Source of the DNA: Halioxenophilus aromaticivorans
Lineage (GTDB): Bacteria; Pseudomonadota; Gammaproteobacteria; Pseudomonadales; Cellvibrionaceae
Direction: 5' to 3'
Length of the DNA stretch: 64,000 nt
NCBI RefSeq assembly: GCF_042850945.1
Contig: NZ_AP031496.1
Coordinates: 2,480,001 to 2,544,000 of the forward strand
The notes beneath the pieces are model-generated. The model was not told the DNA's origin, made no database searches, and was given only the letters and a program-made list of their open reading frames with translations. The position numbers and the translations under genes are program-made. Every line of letters starts with the position of its first letter. Position 1 is the first letter of the stretch. Positions 8,885-16,362 of the stretch are shown here, one piece after another.

Positions 8885-9709
8885 CTAGGGGGCTTTTTTG
8901 CTGACGCTTTCTTTCTTCTTTTTATTAGAGGCGCTTTTAGAGCTGGATTGCGTACCCTCGGTCTGGTCATCGACCGTGTTGTCTGACTCGACCAGGGGCG
9001 GAGGGTTGAAGTTGGTTTCAACCATGATTTCCTTAGATAGAGAACGTCGCTGGCGCTCAATGATCTCGGTCAGTTCGGTCACCATTTGAGCTCGGCGGGG
9101 GTCCGGGTGGTTAGAGTTGTTCACTGCTACCTTGGCCTTTTGATAAAACGCTTTTGCTGGTAAATATTCGCTGCGGCTTATGGCCTGGTGCCCCTGGGCA
9201 ACGTAGGACAGCGTTGGCAGCATCAGATGGGCCCACATTAGGTGTCTTTTGTAGGTGTTGAGCTCTTCCGGGCTGATAGCGCCGGTGGAGTGCTGTTGGG
9301 TGAGCACAGTAGCGGCTTTGTCCAATTGACTTTGGGTTAACGCAATTTGTGAGTCAGATTCGCGTATGCGATAAACTCGGCCTTCTATTACTTCATTCTG
9401 CAACTCTCTTTGCAGTTCTTCAGTATTGGCAACGGCGGCGAGCACATAGCCGTCCTCCGGTGCCAGCTCTTGCATGGACTTGGCTAGGTCTAATCCAGCT
9501 TGGTTGAGGAACCTTGTGACCGCTCGAGGCTCTACGGTTTGGTCCACAGCGGCGATAACCTGTTGTAATTCTTCATATTGTGATTTGAGCACGCGCAATT
9601 GGCTTTTTATCATTCGGCGCTTTGCTTCAAGGTGATTTGCCCAGCTCACCACGCACAATGAGGCGATACAAATGGCGACAAAGAGCAGCACTGCTAACAT
9701 TGAAGTCAT
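8885..9709 (-). CDS. Hypothetical membrane-anchored coiled-coil protein
   Basis: 274 aa, not recognised. An N-terminal hydrophobic helix (MLAVLLFVAICIASLCVVSW) is followed by a basic, strongly helical region (HLEAKRRMIKSQLRVLKSQ) likely to form a coiled coil. The rest is helical and includes a segment resembling one TPR pair (AISRSEYLPAKAFYQKAKVAV). The C-terminal 35 residues are low-complexity Ser/Lys (SSSKSASNKKKKES). It probably sits in the inner membrane facing the cytoplasm. It is divergent from topA. Confidence 0.72.
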   Translation of the reverse strand: MTSMLAVLLFVAICIASLCVVSWANHLEAKRRMIKSQLRVLKSQYEELQQVIAAVDQTVEPRAVTRFLNQAGLDLAKSMQELAPEDGYVLAAVANTEELQRELQNEVIEGRVYRIRESDSQIALTQSQLDKAATVLTQQHSTGAISPEELNTYKRHLMWAHLMLPTLSYVAQGHQAISRSEYLPAKAFYQKAKVAVNNSNHPDPRRAQMVTELTEIIERQRRSLSKEIMVETNFNPPPLVESDNTVDDQTEGTQSSSKSASNKKKKESVSKKAP

Positions 9710-9908
9710 GGTTTGGGGGGCAACCGATTAGCTGAAGGTACATTAGGTTTTCGGCCTGGAGCGCAGATTTTTTAATGTCGTCGGAAATTTTGTATGTGTG
9801 TTATTTAAGGCGCCAAATCGGTTTTAGGCGTGTCATTTGAAGGCCATTTGGAGCGAAATTTTGTCCCTATCTGAGCCTTTCTTTCATCAGGGCGTGGAAC
9901 AGAATGGC

Positions 9909-9967
9909 TTGACCGCCGATCAATCAGGACTTATATATGCGGCCCTAACTATACAGAAAGCCGCATA
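9909..9967 (+). promoter_or_regulatory. Sigma70-type promoter of topA with an inverted repeat at the start site
   Basis: TTGACC at 9909-9914, a 17-bp spacer, then TATATA at 9932-9937 match sigma70 -35 and -10 boxes well. A perfect 8-bp inverted repeat, TATGCGGC (9936-9943) and GCCGCATA (9960-9967), starts in the -10 box and spans the expected start of transcription. It could be an operator or a leader hairpin. The rest of the 297-bp spacer shows nothing else. Confidence 0.55.
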
Positions 9968-10006
9968 GAGCAAAAATCAACCAGTGACTCAGGGCGAACC
10001 TAAAGC

Positions 10007-12679
10007 ATGGGAAAATCGTTAGTAATTGTAGAATCACCGGCCAAGGCCAAGACCATCAACAAGTACCTAGGAAAGGACTTTGTGGTCAAATCCAGTGTCG
10101 GCCACATTCGAGATTTGCCGAGTAAAGGTGGCCAGTCCAGTGCGGTGGATCCAAAAGAACGCGCTCGCCAAGCGGCAATTACACGTAAGCTGTCAGCCGA
10201 AGAAAAGGTCATTCACAAGCAGAAAAAAGCCAAAACTGCGCTCATCAAAAAGATGGGTATTGACCCAGAACATGGCTGGAAAGCCAACTACGAGATTCTA
10301 CCCGGCAAAGAAAAGGTCGTCTCTGAGCTGAAATCCTTGGCCACTGATGCCGACACCATCTACCTCGCAACGGATTTGGATAGAGAGGGGGAGGCCATTG
10401 CCTGGCACCTGCGTGAGGCGATTGGTGGCGACACCGATCGCTACAAGCGCGTGGTATTCAACGAGATCACTAAGTCCGCAATCCAAGAAGCGTTTAAATC
10501 GCCTGGCCCTGTGGACATGAACCGCGTCAACGCTCAGCAATCGCGTCGGTTTCTGGACCGAATCGTTGGCTATATGGTTTCGCCGCTGTTGTGGGAAAAG
10601 GTTGCTCGTGGCTTGTCCGCAGGGCGAGTGCAGTCCGTTGCGGTGAAGCTCATTGTAGAGCGAGAGAATGAAATTCGGGCATTCATTCCCGAGGAATACT
10701 GGACGCTGCACGCCGATCTGGTCAGCCAGGGCAAAGATCAGCTGCGTTTCGAAGTTAAAAAATACCTTGATAAATCCTATCGCCCAGAAAACCAAGAAGG
10801 CTCCGATAAGGCGGTAAATGCCCTGCAGGGTGCGGACTATGTCATAACCAACCGTGAAGACAAGCCGACTCAATCCAAGCCTTCTGCGCCTTATATCACA
10901 TCTACTCTGCAGCAGGCTGCCAGTAATCGCTTAGGGTTTTCTGTAAAGAAAACAATGACCATGGCGCAGCGCTTGTACGAAGCGGGTTACATCACCTATA
11001 TGCGTACCGATTCGACCAATTTAAGCCAAGAGGCCATCGCCGCCTGCCGCGACTTTATCGTTGACAAGTACGGTGATAAATACCTGCCGGAAAACCCCAA
11101 TTTTTACTCTAGCAAGGAGGGAGCGCAAGAGGCGCACGAAGCGATTCGACCCTCCAATGTGAATGTTCAGCCCACACAGCTTAAGGGTATGGAGCGTGAC
11201 GCCGAGCGCCTGTACGCCCTAATTTGGCAACAGTTCGTGGCCTGTCAAATGCCACCTGCTCAGTTCACCAGTACCACCGTGGTTGTTGAAACCGAGGGCT
11301 ACGAGCTTCGAACCCGTGGCCGTGTGATTCGCTTTGATGGTTTTTTGAAAGTGCAGCCGCTGGTTAGTAAAAAAGAAGAAGATCAGGTTTTGCCGGAGGT
11401 AAAAGTTGGCGATAAGCTGGATCTAACTGCCCTCGACCCAGTGCAGCACTTCACCAAACCCCCTGCTCGATTCAGTGAAGCCAGTTTGGTCAAAGAGTTA
11501 GAAAAGCGGGGTATCGGCCGTCCTTCAACCTACGCGGCGATTATCTCCACCATTCAAGATCGCGGCTATGTACGCTTAGAGAATCGTCGTTTCTACGCCG
11601 AGAAGATGGGTGATATCGTCACCGAGCGTTTGCAGGAAAGCTTTAACGAGCTGATGGACTACGGCTTTACCGCCAAGATGGAACAGTCTTTGGACCAGGT
11701 GGCTGACGGCGATAAGAGTTGGTCAGCGGTGTTGGATGACTTCTACGAAGACTTTTCCAAGCGATTATCCGAAGCCCAAGATGTCGACAATGGTATGCGC
11801 GCCAATTCGCCTACGGATACTGACATTCCCTGCGAAACCTGTGGTCGTGACATGCAAATTCGCACCGCCAGTACCGGTGTATTCCTGGGGTGTTCCGGTT
11901 ATGCCTTACCGCCCAAAGAGCGCTGCAAAAGTACAAAGAACCTGATACCAGGCGACGAGGCGGTGGATGTCGACAAAGACGAAGAAGCCGAGTCCAAGTT
12001 GCTTCGCGCTAAACGTCGCTGTTCTTTATGTAACACCGCCATGGACAGCTATCTGCTGGATGAAGGTCACAAAATTCACATTTGTGGGCGCAACCCAGAT
12101 TGCTCTGGCTACGAGATCGAAAAAGGGCAGTTTAAGATCAAGGGTTATGATGGCCCGGTATTGGAATGTGATAAATGCGGCGCTGAGATGCAGCTTAAAA
12201 CCGGCCGTTTCGGAAAATATTTCGGCTGCACCAGTGAATCTTGCTCCAATACCCGTAAGTTGCTTCGTAACGGTGAGGCCGCACCACCGAAGATGGACCC
12301 GGTACCTATGCCGGAGCTGGCTTGCCAAAAAGTGGATGATGTCTACGTATTGCGAGACGGTGCATCTGGTTTGTTCTTGGCCGCTAGCCAATTCCCCAAA
12401 AACCGGGAGACCAGGGCACCTTACATTGATGAGTTGTTACCTCACAAAAGTGAGATAGACCCCAAATACGGCTTTTTAATGTCTGCGCCGGTAACCGACG
12501 ATGATGGCAACCGAACCTTGGTGCGCTACAGTCGTAAAACCAAAGAACAGTACGTGCAAACTGAAGTTGATGGTAAGGCAACTGGTTGGAAGGCATTTTA
12601 TGAGGGCGGCAAGTGGAACGTTACCAAACCCGCCCCCAAAAAAGCACCGGCTAAGGCTAAAAAGAAAGCCAAAAAGTAA
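10007..12679 (+). CDS. topA: DNA topoisomerase I
   Basis: 890 aa, type IA topoisomerase that relaxes negative supercoils. The Toprim domain starts KSLVIVESPAKAKTI and has the acidic DLDREGEA motif at about 123-130. It carries the ~40-residue charged insert (SAVDPKERARQAAI onward) that I associate with pseudomonad TopA. The catalytic tyrosine is Tyr331 in YMRTDST. Three C-terminal four-cysteine zinc modules follow (CETCGRDM, CSLCNTAM and CDKCGAEM), and the protein ends in a Lys/Ala tail (KKAPAKAKKKAKK) that should bind DNA. A promoter and a terminator flank it, so it is probably transcribed mostly alone. Confidence 0.97.
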   Translation: MGKSLVIVESPAKAKTINKYLGKDFVVKSSVGHIRDLPSKGGQSSAVDPKERARQAAITRKLSAEEKVIHKQKKAKTALIKKMGIDPEHGWKANYEILPGKEKVVSELKSLATDADTIYLATDLDREGEAIAWHLREAIGGDTDRYKRVVFNEITKSAIQEAFKSPGPVDMNRVNAQQSRRFLDRIVGYMVSPLLWEKVARGLSAGRVQSVAVKLIVERENEIRAFIPEEYWTLHADLVSQGKDQLRFEVKKYLDKSYRPENQEGSDKAVNALQGADYVITNREDKPTQSKPSAPYITSTLQQAASNRLGFSVKKTMTMAQRLYEAGYITYMRTDSTNLSQEAIAACRDFIVDKYGDKYLPENPNFYSSKEGAQEAHEAIRPSNVNVQPTQLKGMERDAERLYALIWQQFVACQMPPAQFTSTTVVVETEGYELRTRGRVIRFDGFLKVQPLVSKKEEDQVLPEVKVGDKLDLTALDPVQHFTKPPARFSEASLVKELEKRGIGRPSTYAAIISTIQDRGYVRLENRRFYAEKMGDIVTERLQESFNELMDYGFTAKMEQSLDQVADGDKSWSAVLDDFYEDFSKRLSEAQDVDNGMRANSPTDTDIPCETCGRDMQIRTASTGVFLGCSGYALPPKERCKSTKNLIPGDEAVDVDKDEEAESKLLRAKRRCSLCNTAMDSYLLDEGHKIHICGRNPDCSGYEIEKGQFKIKGYDGPVLECDKCGAEMQLKTGRFGKYFGCTSESCSNTRKLLRNGEAAPPKMDPVPMPELACQKVDDVYVLRDGASGLFLAASQFPKNRETRAPYIDELLPHKSEIDPKYGFLMSAPVTDDDGNRTLVRYSRKTKEQYVQTEVDGKATGWKAFYEGGKWNVTKPAPKKAPAKAKKKAKK

Positions 12680-12694
12680 TTTTAAGGATGGTAC

Positions 12695-12753
12695 AGCGGC
12701 GCCGCCGCTGACCAAGGGCCAGACCATTCCGCAGGAAGGTGTTGGCCCTTTTT
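12695..12753 (+). terminator. Terminator region after topA
   Basis: Two stems follow the stop codon. AGCGGC-GCC-GCCGCT lies at 12695-12709. AAGGGCCA (12714-12721) pairs with TGGCCCTT (12743-12750) and runs into five Ts. The loop of the second is long (21 bases), so efficiency is uncertain. Confidence 0.6.
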
Positions 12754-12775
12754 CACTGTGTAATTGAGGCCTGCC

Positions 12776-13363
12776 GTGTCTATTTCTTATACCAGTGTGG
12801 TTAACCAGCGCTTAGCGTTGGCCAAGGCGTTGTTAGATCAAGAGCCAAGCGCAAACAAAACGGCGGTGCTTGCCGGGTATTATTCCGTTGTGGAGTTGCT
12901 AGGCTGTGCGCTGAATAATTACCTACAAGAAGTTAACCAGCAGGTTGGTAGCGTCAGTGTCGGCGCAGGCGGTTCTTTACCAGCCAGCATTGCGGATTTA
13001 GAGCAATTTAGCCAAGAGGGCAGTGTAATCCCACAGCTGGTTGAGTTGGCGAGCCTAGCACGGACCCAGGGTAGCTGGTTACAGCGGCTCATAACGGCTT
13101 ACGATGCTCTTAAAACACACCCGATTGCATTGCAAGCTGAAGACGCTGAAGAGGGCCAAGCTCGCTCAGCAGCCAGCCCGACGGTAAGTGAGCCTTCTGG
13201 CATGGTATTAATTGCCAAAGAATCTGGGGCGGGTGTTACCCCAGTGTCGCCAGAGCAGGTTGGCAGTGGAAAGTATTTTTTATCACAGCAGCAATGCCAA
13301 CAATTTTACCAAGCTTGCTATGAAATGGTGCAACGCCACAGAGAAAACTACCACGAGTTTTAA
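12776..13363 (+). CDS. DUF6586-type conserved protein
   Basis: 195 aa when started at the GTG at 12776, which has GAGG seven bases upstream; a TTG at 12764 is the only longer option. The protein is mainly helical and acidic (SYTSVVNQRLALAKALLDQ, CALNNYLQEVNQQ), with a Ser/Pro-rich linker and a C-terminal helix QQCQQFYQACYEMVQRHREN. I recall this family directly downstream of topA in Pseudomonas. Its function is unknown; the fold looks like a helical bundle. Position between topA and the SOS genes is conserved, but nothing in the sequence ties it to DNA repair. Confidence 0.75.
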   Translation: MSISYTSVVNQRLALAKALLDQEPSANKTAVLAGYYSVVELLGCALNNYLQEVNQQVGSVSVGAGGSLPASIADLEQFSQEGSVIPQLVELASLARTQGSWLQRLITAYDALKTHPIALQAEDAEEGQARSAASPTVSEPSGMVLIAKESGAGVTPVSPEQVGSGKYFLSQQQCQQFYQACYEMVQRHRENYHEF

Positions 13364-13481
13364 CTTTGTAACCTCTGTTTTAATCACCAGAGAGATCCGC
13401 CTAAATTAAAAGCGGTGAAAAACCGCCACCCATCTACGCAACAATACACCAAGCTAGCCTGCTCTGGGCGCCAGTACCATT

Positions 13482-13507
13482 ACGCGATGACTAGACGCGA
13501 TGGCTAG
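13482..13507. repeat. 13-bp direct repeat, two copies
   Basis: ACGCGATGACTAG is followed directly by ACGCGATGGCTAG (one mismatch). It lies in the 340-bp spacer between the DUF6586 and GNAT genes, just before the 15-bp minisatellite. Confidence 0.75.
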
Positions 13508-13576
13508 GGCCCATTTGTTTGCGCAGCCAGTTCGTTCGCTGTTATCGTATTTATCAGGAAATCAAACGGCCCAAAT

Positions 13577-13712
13577 CTTAATAGTACAGACCCAGTCGCA
13601 CAAACCCTAGTAGCATGAACCCCAATAGCACGAAACTAATCACGTAAACTCAAATAATATTAACTCAGGTAGCATAAACCTAATACTACAGGCCCTGGCA
13701 GCTATGAATCCT
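13577..13712. repeat. Degenerate ~15-bp minisatellite running into the GNAT start
   Basis: About nine diverged units with a 14-15-bp period follow each other, for example AGTCGCACAAACCCT, AGTAGCATGAACCCC, AATAGCACGAAACT and AGGTAGCATAAACCT. The consensus is roughly AGTAGCAYRAACCCY. The last unit, GGCAGCTATGAATCC, contains the ATG of the GNAT gene, so the array forms its whole proximal leader. Confidence 0.65.
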
Positions 13713-14267
13713 GCGGATATCTGCATTGAAAAAGACGATTTACGTGGGGAAGCAATTGCCAATTTTTTACAACAGCATATAGACGATATGCGGGCTGTTT
13801 CACCGCCTGAATCCAAACATGCGTTGGATATAGAAGGGCTGCGGGCTCCGGAAATCACTTTTTGGACGGCGTACTCTATAAGCGCCAAAACTGATGCTGG
13901 CAAAGGAAGTGATGGCGGCAAGAGGGATGCAGCAGGTGATAGACAGATAGTTGGCTGTATTGCATTAAAAGAACTGCCACGCTTGCATGCTGGCAAGAGT
14001 TGCCCACCCGCTTTGGAGGGCGAAATCAAATCCATGCGAGTGGCGGAATCTTTTAGAAATCGGGGCATCGCCAAAGCCTTGGTGGCGTTTGTGATTGAGC
14101 AAGCTGAAATGCGGGGTTATCAGTGTTTGAGTTTAGAAACCGGGAGTATGCCGTTCTTTAAACCGGCGCAGGCCCTTTACGGCAAAATGGGTTTTGCCGA
14201 GTGCCCACCGTTTGCAAATTACAAGCAAGACCCTAACAGTCTGTTTTTATCCAAGCGCCTTTTTTAA
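13704..14267 (+). CDS. GNAT-family N-acetyltransferase
   Basis: 187 aa. The C-terminal half is a GNAT core: EIKSMRVAESFRNRGIAKAL contains the R-x-x-G-x-A acetyl-CoA pyrophosphate loop, followed by LSLETGSMPFFKPAQALYGKMGF, the usual strand-helix ending. The N-terminal half (IEKDDLRGEAIANFLQQHIDDM) matches the early part of YedL/ElaA-like GNATs. A Gly/Asp/Lys-rich insert between the strands (TDAGKGSDGGKRDAAGDR) is unusual and may be a disordered loop. The acceptor substrate cannot be deduced. It sits between repeat-rich spacers on both sides, an insertion relative to the compact topA-sulA order I recall from Pseudomonas. Confidence 0.85.
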   Translation: MNPADICIEKDDLRGEAIANFLQQHIDDMRAVSPPESKHALDIEGLRAPEITFWTAYSISAKTDAGKGSDGGKRDAAGDRQIVGCIALKELPRLHAGKSCPPALEGEIKSMRVAESFRNRGIAKALVAFVIEQAEMRGYQCLSLETGSMPFFKPAQALYGKMGFAECPPFANYKQDPNSLFLSKRLF

Positions 14268-14279
14268 GGCCTGTTTTAC

Positions 14280-14468
14280 GCTTAATGTTCGGGCTGATTT
14301 AAAGGCCGGTTTATAGAGAATAGCCTGAGGTCCTGGAGTTGAGATGCTCGGTTTACGGCCTCTTATAGCGGTGCTAGGTCTAAATACAAGGAGCCGGGTT
14401 TAACCTACTGAGCTTAAGGTGTCGTGTTTAAAGCTTCGGGTCTAAACACCTTGGCCTAAAGCACCGGA
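14280..14468. repeat. Degenerate repeats of a GGTYTAAA core
   Basis: The spacer after the GNAT gene repeats a GGTYTAAA-like core at 14-27-bp intervals, for example GGTTTATAG, GGTTTACGG, GGTCTAAAT, GGTTTAACC, GTGTTTAAAG, GGTCTAAAC and GGCCTAAAG. It looks like an old, decayed tandem array. Confidence 0.45.
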
Positions 14469-14548
14469 TCTGGCAATTGCTTACAAAGTCGATGTAGCAA
14501 TTTGCCTCTTCATACTGGCTACAAATCGCTTTTCCCGTAAAATACGTC

Positions 14549-14674
14549 TCGCCGGCCACACCTCGCCGGCCACACCTCGCCGGCCACACCTCGCCGGCCA
14601 CACCTCGCCGGCCGCACCTCGCCGGCCACACCTCGCCGGCCACACCTCGCCGGCCACACCTCGCCGGCCGCACC
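14549..14674. repeat. 14-bp minisatellite, nine perfect-length copies
   Basis: Nine contiguous units of TCGCCGGCCACACC. Units 5 (14605-14618) and 9 (14661-14674) carry A to G (TCGCCGGCCGCACC); the other seven are identical. Every unit has the palindrome GCCGGC, so units can pair with each other. The array begins 60 bp downstream of the sulA stop in its direction of transcription. Because 14 is not a multiple of 3, long spurious minus-strand ORFs run through it in two frames. Confidence 0.95.
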
Positions 14675-14733
14675 TCCACAACAACCAATTCTCGCAGACA
14701 GCTCGCCATAGGGCGCGTTATCTAAGAGTGGGG

Positions 14734-15180
14734 TTAGTCTCGGTGCGAAACCAGAATTCCCATCGCGTTACCAAACTTGGCAGCACTGTTTAAGAGATGC
14801 ATTTGTTCAGCTAAAAAGTTTTCGTTAACGGCAACAACACAGTGGCTGTTGCCAGCAACTAGGGCTTCTTCAACTAGGTCAAAGATTACGTCGGTATCCC
14901 GTGGATACACAAAGCGGACCTTTTGTGTATCAACACCGAAGCTCTCCAACAATTGTTTATCGAGCTTGGAGTTGGCAATCCAGGTTATCCAGCGTGAGCC
15001 AGCAATACGAGATTGGTGGCTTAGCATGGGCAACAACAGTTGCAGATAGTCTGGGCAGTACTTTGATACGAGCAATTCCGTGATGTGATCAGAATTACTG
15101 GCAGGAACGCCCTTGGCAACAGATGGTGTTGCTGCCAATGGTGTTGTTACTTCAAAATCTAGCGGTAATGTAGCGGCCAT
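14734..15180 (-). CDS. sulA: SOS cell-division inhibitor SulA
   Basis: 148 aa. The core resembles pseudomonad SulA: ITELLVSKYCPDYLQLLLPM, SRWITWIANSKLDKQLLESF and VRFVYPRDTDVIFDLVEEAL, then CVVAVNENFLAEQMHLLNSA. SulA blocks FtsZ polymerisation while DNA damage persists. The gene follows lexA by 2 bp on the same strand, so it is expressed from the lexA promoter with its two LexA boxes. No box or promoter of its own can fit. The N-terminal ~35 residues are Pro/Thr/Ala-rich and probably disordered. Family assignment rests on both context and motifs. Confidence 0.85.
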   Translation of the reverse strand: MAATLPLDFEVTTPLAATPSVAKGVPASNSDHITELLVSKYCPDYLQLLLPMLSHQSRIAGSRWITWIANSKLDKQLLESFGVDTQKVRFVYPRDTDVIFDLVEEALVAGNSHCVVAVNENFLAEQMHLLNSAAKFGNAMGILVSHRD

Positions 15181-15182
15181 GA

Positions 15183-15791
15183 TTACACTCCCAAGCGAAT
15201 AACGCCCACGCTTAAACCTTCAATTGAGAAGCTCTCTTCGCGTAGATCTACGTTGATGATGTCGAACTCGTCGTTTTCGGGTAACAGCTCGATGTGATTA
15301 CGATTCTTTCCACGTCTTAATCGTTTAACGGTAACTTCGTCTTCTATTCTGGCGACAATGATTTGGCCGGATCGAACTTGGGTGGTTTTGTGCACGGCCA
15401 ATAAATCGCCCTCCATAATACCGACGTCTTTCATGCTCATGCCGCGCACTTTGAGCAGGTAATCTGCGTTGGGTGAGAACATGGCAGGGTCAACATCCAT
15501 AAAGGTGTCGATGTTTTCCTGAGCCAGAATAGGGTGGCCGGCAGCAACCAGCCCCACAATCGGTAAACCGCTGTTTTCCGGCTCGGGAATGCGTATTCCC
15601 CGAGATGCCCCGGGGATCATTTCAATGGCGCCTTTGCGTGCCAATGCTCTTAGGTGTTCTTCAGCTGCGTTAGGCGAACGAAACCCCAAAATCTCAGCGA
15701 TTTCCGCTCGAGTAGGCGGATAGCCGGTTTCCTCTAGGTGAGACTTAATCAGATTAAAGATCTGTTCTTGCCGAGCCGTTAATTTTTCCAT
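15183..15791 (-). CDS. lexA: SOS repressor LexA
   Basis: 202 aa from the ATG at 15791 (MEKLTARQEQIFNLI), the same length as E. coli LexA; a GTG at 15803 would add four residues. The N-terminal winged helix-turn-helix has PPTRAEIAEILGFRSPNAAEEHL. The self-cleavage site is Ala84-Gly85 in VGLVAAGHP, and the catalytic pair is Ser119 (RGMSMKD) and Lys156 (EVTVKRL), the E. coli numbers exactly. LexA represses SOS genes until RecA filaments trigger cleavage. It heads an operon with sulA. Its promoter lies about 290 bp upstream and contains two LexA boxes, so it is autoregulated. Confidence 0.97.
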   Translation of the reverse strand: MEKLTARQEQIFNLIKSHLEETGYPPTRAEIAEILGFRSPNAAEEHLRALARKGAIEMIPGASRGIRIPEPENSGLPIVGLVAAGHPILAQENIDTFMDVDPAMFSPNADYLLKVRGMSMKDVGIMEGDLLAVHKTTQVRSGQIIVARIEDEVTVKRLRRGKNRNHIELLPENDEFDIINVDLREESFSIEGLSVGVIRLGV

Positions 15792-15931
15792 GTGTAGGTC
15801 CACTTGGTTTGGTTCGTTGTTGTTTTACTTGCTATTTATTACTGCGTTGTCTTACAGCGAGTTGTTACTGCTATTGGTACCTTGCCAGTTGGCAGTGCCG
15901 GTTCCACCTTAGGTACCCAGGCAAAACCTCC

Positions 15932-15979
15932 TATAACACCACTTACAACACCACTTACAACACCACTTACAACACAACC
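15932..15979. repeat. 12-bp tandem repeat in the lexA leader
   Basis: Four units: TATAACACCACT, TACAACACCACT twice, then TACAACACAACC. They lie between the lexA promoter and the lexA start, so they should be transcribed as part of a ~275-nt 5' leader. Confidence 0.9.
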
Positions 15980-16060
15980 CCTGTAAAGACCCCAATGCGC
16001 CGTTGGCTTCTTGCTCAATGCTAATAGCTGATCGCACAGCGATGCGGGGTAGGTAGCCAT

Positions 16061-16112
16061 CTGTTGATTTATACAGTGATTTATACCCTAGTTTTACTGT
16101 ATGTACAAACAG
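16061..16112 (-). promoter_or_regulatory. lexA-sulA promoter with two LexA (SOS) boxes
   Basis: Two 16-bp CTG-N10-CAG boxes occur: CTGTATGTACAAACAG at 16097-16112 and CTGTTGATTTATACAG at 16061-16076. On the minus strand a promoter fits exactly between them: -35 TTGTAC (complement of 16103-16108), a 17-bp spacer, and -10 TATAAA (complement of 16080-16085). One box covers the -35 element and the other covers the start site, an efficient autorepression layout like that of E. coli lexA, which also has two boxes. Confidence 0.85.
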
Positions 16113-16362
16113 TTTTTTGCTCGTCGATAGTTTAATATGTGTTAACAATCACAAAATTGGTCCGTTTTAGGGGCCTAATAAGATCCTCGATGGAGGCAGC
16201 TTTGTGCGGAGCACTCGAGTTAAATCGGTTTGAGTCACAGGCTATATCGGTAACAGGGCGATAGGAGGAACCTGACGGATTGAGCAAGGCCGGCTTTGGG
16301 TTGACACCTATTCACTGGCATCATAGTGTTGCCGGCTTTGTAAAAGGCGTCGAGTTAGCAGC

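Noticed and set aside
13412..13426. GCGGT-GAAAA-ACCGC hairpin after the DUF6586 gene as terminator
   Set aside because: Only a 5-bp stem and no T-run follows, so it was not listed as a terminator.
14428..14709. Minus-strand repetitive ORFs (VAGEVWPARCGRRG repeats)
   Set aside because: They are by-products of the 14-bp DNA array, open in two frames at once; no start signal or conserved flank.
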